Part shown: positions 60,552 to 64,000 of the stretch, in pieces | Layout: each line of letters begins with the position of its first letter | Numbering within the stretch: position 1 is the stretch's first letter | Origin: GAS368 sp965227745 | GTDB taxonomy: Bacteria; Verrucomicrobiota; Verrucomicrobiia; Opitutales; Opitutaceae | Length of the DNA: 64,000 nucleotides | Direction: 5' to 3' | Assembly: GCA_965227745.1 (NCBI GenBank) | Contig: OZ245769.1 | Coordinates: 6,014,001 to 6,078,000, forward strand | Made by a program: the position numbers and the translations under genes | Notes under the pieces: model-generated | The model's input: the letters and a program-made list of their open reading frames with translations, nothing else | What the model was told of the DNA's origin: nothing | Databases searched by the model: none

Positions 60552-62393
60552 GTGACACCTTCTTCCGCTCCAAAGTCATTTGCCGCCTCCGCGTCACTGC
60601 TTGCACTTTTGCTTGCGTGCTCCGTGCCGGGCTTCGCGGCCGATCTTCCGCCTGAACTAAATGCGCTGAGGACCAAGGCCGAAGGGGGGAACCCAATTGC
60701 GTCTTACAATCTTGGCCTGGCCTATCTACAAGGGCGCGATATCCCGGCGGATTTTCCAGAAGCGTTTGTGTGGCTCTCGCTGGCTCGCGAAAGTGGGAAC
60801 ACGGGCAAGGCGCTCGATTCGTTGATGCGACAAATGTCGGCCTCGCAGTTGGCCGAGGGGCAGCGTCGTCTGGGCGAGCGGCGTGCGGCGCTGGCGAGTG
60901 GGGCCGCGGGAAGCACTGGCTCCGCGCCGACGACGACTGCTAGTGATAATTTCGCCCGCCAGCAGGAAGAGCTGCGGGCGGCGTTGGCGGACAATAAGCG
61001 GCTGACCGCTGATGTCTCATCGTTACGGGCCGAGGCAGCGCAAGCCAAAGCCTCGCTTGCAGCGAAAGCCCAGGAATTGGAGCAAGCGAAGAGTGAAGCG
61101 GCCAAGGCCGAGGCCCAAAAGGACGCCGAACTCATGACCCTACGCGAAAGTTTCGCGCGAGGGCAGACCAAGGCCGCTTCCGAAAATGCTGCTGAAGCAT
61201 CTGCGCTCAAGGAGCAGCTGAAGAAGAGTCTCTCGGCCCAGGAGCAAGCGTCCGAGAAAGGCCGGCTTCTCGAAGTCGAGCTGGCGAAATTGAAACAGAC
61301 GGCCGCTTCCGCGGCTGCGGCGGAGAAAAAAGCGGGGACTGAACTCGAATTGGAACGCTCGGCTCGCTTGGCGCTGGAGCAAACATTGGCCGCACAGAAA
61401 AAGGTGAGCGACGCCGGTATTCTTTCCGCACGAAATGAAGCCGCCGCCGTGATGGCCCTGCGGCAACAACTCGAAGCGGCCCAAGCCGCTTCGATCAAGG
61501 CGGAGACGGCGATGCGCGAACTCAGCACGCAAAAATCGGTGGCGGAGAAATCCCTGGCCACTGCCACGACCGAGCGGGATGTCCTCGCCGTCCGCATGGG
61601 GCAGGCGGAAGCTGCGGTTCGCTCAGCCACGGAGGCCGAGGCGCGCATCGCCAGTCTGACAAAGGAACTCGAAGCCGCGCGGCAGTCCGCAGTGCCTGCT
61701 TCCGTCGGTTCTGCTTCTCCGGCGCAAGCCGAAGAACTGGCTGGGCTGCGCCAGCGAGTCGCGACACTCGAGTCCGAGCGCTCCGGCCTCCAGGTGCAGT
61801 TGGCGTCGGCGCGCATCCCCGTGCCCGCGGCCAGCAATGAAGCGGAAACGGGCAGATTGAAAAAGCAGTTGGCCGACATGGAGAGCAAACTCGCGGCAGC
61901 GAGCGAAGAGGTGAACAAACTCCGCGCCGCCGCGGCAGAGGAGGCGGCGAAACCCCGCACCGCGGCGCCCGCTCCGGTGGCGAAAGCGGAGACGGCGATG
62001 GCCGATGCTTCGAGAGTTCCACCCGCCGTCACGACCCCGCAGCCCACGCCGCGCACTATCGCCAATGGAGCTTCGGTAACCGAACCTGCGGCCGCACTCG
62101 CTCCAGAACCTGCATTTGCAGCGCCCAGCAAATCAGTCGGAGTCGTGTATTTACCGCCGACTCGGCCGAATGCGGCTCGAGCGGCTGAAGCCGCCGCCTC
62201 TGCGGCTACGGTGGTTCCGCCGCCAGCTCCGGTTCCGCGTACCCACATCGTGCGCGCCGGTGATACGCTCTCCAGCATCTCTCGCCAGTACTACGGCACG
62301 GCCGATCGCTGGGAGGAGATTTACAACGCGAATCGCACCGTCGTGAAAAAGCCCGAGCGCCTGCCCCTGGGCGGAGCGATCAAGATCCCGTGA
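60552..62393 (+). CDS. Secreted Sel1/coiled-coil/LysM protein (putative peptidoglycan-binding T6SS accessory)
   Basis: The protein is 613 residues from a GTG start. A Sec signal peptide covers about 1-29 (LLALLLACSVPGFA then AD). Residues 35-85 contain Sel1-like repeats (GNPIASYNLGLAYLQGRDI, FPEAFVWLSLAR). Residues about 130-460 form a long Ala/Glu/Gln/Lys coiled coil. A Pro/Ala-rich linker leads to a C-terminal LysM motif, residues about 563-613: THIVRAGDTLSSISRQYYG and the N-A-N-R segment. It should be a periplasmic rod fixed to peptidoglycan at its C-terminus. It is 61 bp after the TagF fusion and last in the cluster. Because TssL here has no peptidoglycan-binding domain, it may supply wall anchoring; a general envelope role is the alternative. 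Confidence 0.75.
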   Translation: MTPSSAPKSFAASASLLALLLACSVPGFAADLPPELNALRTKAEGGNPIASYNLGLAYLQGRDIPADFPEAFVWLSLARESGNTGKALDSLMRQMSASQLAEGQRRLGERRAALASGAAGSTGSAPTTTASDNFARQQEELRAALADNKRLTADVSSLRAEAAQAKASLAAKAQELEQAKSEAAKAEAQKDAELMTLRESFARGQTKAASENAAEASALKEQLKKSLSAQEQASEKGRLLEVELAKLKQTAASAAAAEKKAGTELELERSARLALEQTLAAQKKVSDAGILSARNEAAAVMALRQQLEAAQAASIKAETAMRELSTQKSVAEKSLATATTERDVLAVRMGQAEAAVRSATEAEARIASLTKELEAARQSAVPASVGSASPAQAEELAGLRQRVATLESERSGLQVQLASARIPVPAASNEAETGRLKKQLADMESKLAAASEEVNKLRAAAAEEAAKPRTAAPAPVAKAETAMADASRVPPAVTTPQPTPRTIANGASVTEPAAALAPEPAFAAPSKSVGVVYLPPTRPNAARAAEAAASAATVVPPPAPVPRTHIVRAGDTLSSISRQYYGTADRWEEIYNANRTVVKKPERLPLGGAIKIP

Positions 62394-62555
62394 GGCTCGG
62401 GCGTCGTGTAGTGGGCGAAGAGTCTAACGCCGATGGCGCATTGAAGCGGGATGATTCCCCTCAGCTTAGTGCATCGCCGGTTGAAGGCTCGATAGGCCCA
62501 CGGTGCGACGGGCGTCGGGCCGAGAAAGTCCGCCAGTGAACATTATAAGTATAGT
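62394..62555. other. Convergent intergenic region between the LysM gene and the minus-strand gene
   Basis: This 162-bp spacer holds no coding frame of interest. A GGCCC/GGGCC inverted repeat (62495-62521) with a nested GAC-GGGC-GTC could form a stem between the two convergent 3' ends, but there is no T-run on either side, so I do not call a Rho-independent terminator. Confidence 0.3.
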
Positions 62556-64000
62556 CTACCGCGGCGGCGCAGTCGGCTGGAGCAGCGCGCGACGATGAAC
62601 GAACCAGAGGTGGGACGCGCTGGCCACAAACACAGTGAAGGCGAGCCAGTCGAGTTCTCCGCGACTCACGTGGTTCGGCGATGGACCTAAGTTGGCCTCA
62701 TCCGCAACGACCGAAAGCGCAACCAAGGCCTCCGTCGCCTGACGGTGTTGTGCGACCTGCACCCCGGAGAAATCCGCGGTTGATTGGACGTAAAACGAGA
62801 GGGCGGTTACCGAGGAGTCGGGCTGTCCGGCACGGACGCGGTGCCAGCCGGGGCGAGACGGCCAAAACGTGGCTTCACCAACGCCCGCGCGATTCGCCGA
62901 GCGAGCCAACTGCACGGTCACAGGCGGCGCAACGGGCAAGCTCTCAGTAGTGATTTGCACGTCGCTCGGTCGGGCCACTTCGTCGCCAGACCAACCAAGC
63001 TTTACCGGCTCGTTGGGGAAGAGCAGTTCGTTCCCTTCGATGGACCATAGTCCCTGATCGTTGACGCGTGGGCGGGTGGCTTGCGAAAGCAGGTCAGACC
63101 AAAAGCTGGCGAAGGTAGCCGCGTGGCCGCCTTGCAGCCAGCGCCAGGTATCAATGACCAGTGTTCGGACGATTTTGCCTCGGCCTCGCGGCAGCGCAGC
63201 TGCGACTGTGCGGCCAGAGGTGTCGCGGGCGATCCAAGCGGATAGTGGGAGCGTGGGTAGTTCACCGTCGAGGAGCAAGGCGGGTTCGGCGAATTCCGTA
63301 CCGTCGGCGAAGCGTAGCCGGGCCGAGCGGGTTTCGGCATCGGGCTCCGGTCGTTTCCCGGCGATGGTCCACGGAGAAAAGAAACCGTCCAAACGTGTGC
63401 CCGCAGGTTCACCGGTTACGATCAAACCGAGGCCCTCGAGACGGATGGAGTCCTCGAGGGCTTTCAGTTCCGCCGTTTCGAGTGCGAGCAGGGCGGACTC
63501 GGTTGCGACGATGACATCGAACTTTTCGACCGCGGCTCGAGTAATGATCGGAACTTCCGGTGGCGAGTCGGGGGTCGTGGCCGAGCGATAGTGCTCAGCG
63601 CTCACTTTGACCCGACTCGTGGCCGCGCCACCGGCAGTGGCGAGCCAGCGATGGAGGCGGGCAGTCTCGGTGTTGGGCGAGGCGGCGAGAAGGAGGACGC
63701 GCGGCAGGTTCGGTTTGTCCACGACCACGCCTAGAGTAATCGCTTCCGTGGATGATCCGACTCGCAGTTTCCATTCGCCGCGCCCGGGGATAGTGGTCGG
63801 AGCGGAGGTTAGGGAAAACGTGGCCGAACCGTTTGCGTCGGCTTTGAGGAACGTGTCGTCGATCTTTCCGTCCGGACCTTCGAGGTGGAGAGTGTAAGTT
63901 TCGGTTTTTGCGAGGCCTTCCATGCGACCTTCGACGCGGAGACTTTGGCCAAGGCTGACGGTCCGTGGCACGCTAAGGTGAGTGAGGGCGGGAGCTTTAA
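62556..64000 (-). CDS. C-terminal part of a membrane protein with glutamine-amidotransferase-like domain, cut by window end
   Basis: The minus-strand frame is open from the window edge (no stop upstream of a GTG at 63971), so the N-terminal part is missing. At least 471 residues are visible. The start is a beta-sandwich (SLGQSLRVEGRMEGL, GEWKLRVG). Then comes an alpha/beta stretch with RVLLLAASPN and FDVIVATESALLALE, like a degenerate class-I amidotransferase domain found in large BatA/VWA-type membrane proteins. A beta-rich region follows, and a final TM (FTVFVASASHLWFVHRRA) near the C-terminus. It converges on the T6SS cluster and is probably unrelated to it. No catalytic triad could be confirmed. 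Confidence 0.6.
   Translation of the reverse strand, partial: KAPALTHLSVPRTVSLGQSLRVEGRMEGLAKTETYTLHLEGPDGKIDDTFLKADANGSATFSLTSAPTTIPGRGEWKLRVGSSTEAITLGVVVDKPNLPRVLLLAASPNTETARLHRWLATAGGAATSRVKVSAEHYRSATTPDSPPEVPIITRAAVEKFDVIVATESALLALETAELKALEDSIRLEGLGLIVTGEPAGTRLDGFFSPWTIAGKRPEPDAETRSARLRFADGTEFAEPALLLDGELPTLPLSAWIARDTSGRTVAAALPRGRGKIVRTLVIDTWRWLQGGHAATFASFWSDLLSQATRPRVNDQGLWSIEGNELLFPNEPVKLGWSGDEVARPSDVQITTESLPVAPPVTVQLARSANRAGVGEATFWPSRPGWHRVRAGQPDSSVTALSFYVQSTADFSGVQVAQHRQATEALVALSVVADEANLGPSPNHVSRGELDWLAFTVFVASASHLWFVHRRALLQPTAPPR

Noticed and set aside
62495..62521. Rho-independent terminator after the LysM gene
   Set aside because: A GC-rich inverted repeat is present but no T-run follows on either strand.

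Overview
The window looks like chromosomal DNA of a Gram-negative bacterium. I would place it in the Verrucomicrobiota, near the Opitutaceae. That is an inference from the moderately high GC content, the weak or absent Shine-Dalgarno sequences, and the style of the giant adhesin and T6SS proteins; there is no rRNA or other marker gene here. Nearly everything except the last 1.4 kb reads on the + strand and is tightly packed, in an operon-like way.

Region 1 (1-22.7 kb) is a two-partner secretion (TPS, type Vb) pair. It has an outer-membrane TpsB transporter, cut by the window start, followed 18 bp later by a 6,950-residue TpsA exoprotein. TpsA has a signal peptide, a haemagglutinin-type TPS domain and a very long Thr/Gly/Asn-rich beta-helix. 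Inside it are two tandem arrays (312-bp and 513-bp periods), and its C-terminus carries two copies of a 185-residue helical domain.

Region 2 (22.7-34 kb) starts only 12 bp after tpsA. It holds the tail, sheath and baseplate part of a type VI secretion system: tssA, tssB, tssC, hcp, tagJ, tssE, tssF, tssG and tssH (clpV). hcp has a 7-bp inverted repeat just upstream and a stem-loop followed by a T-rich run just downstream.

Region 3 (34-42.6 kb) is the spike and cargo module. It contains a goose-type lysozyme-like protein without a signal peptide, VgrG, a DUF4123 adaptor, a small VgrG-operon protein, two unknown proteins that may be a cargo/immunity pair, a further unknown, a DUF6931-like protein and a PAAR tip.

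Region 4 (42.6-62.4 kb) is the membrane complex and regulation module. It contains a degenerate kinase-like protein, a lipoprotein in the TssJ position, a pseudokinase-TM-periplasmic-FGE fusion, a TagH-C-terminus-like protein, tssK, tssL, tssM, a TagF-TM-periplasmic-FGE fusion, and a secreted Sel1/coiled-coil/LysM protein. The pseudokinase and TagF fusions are paralogues over their roughly 1,100-residue periplasmic parts and differ mainly in the cytoplasmic head. In Pseudomonas, PpkA, TagR and TagF are separate post-translational regulators; here they seem to be rebuilt as two matching transmembrane proteins. I consider this the most novel feature of the window.

Region 5 (62.6-64 kb, - strand) is the C-terminal part of an unrelated membrane protein, convergent with the T6SS operon and cut by the window end. 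I saw no tRNA, rRNA, CRISPR array, transposase or integrase.
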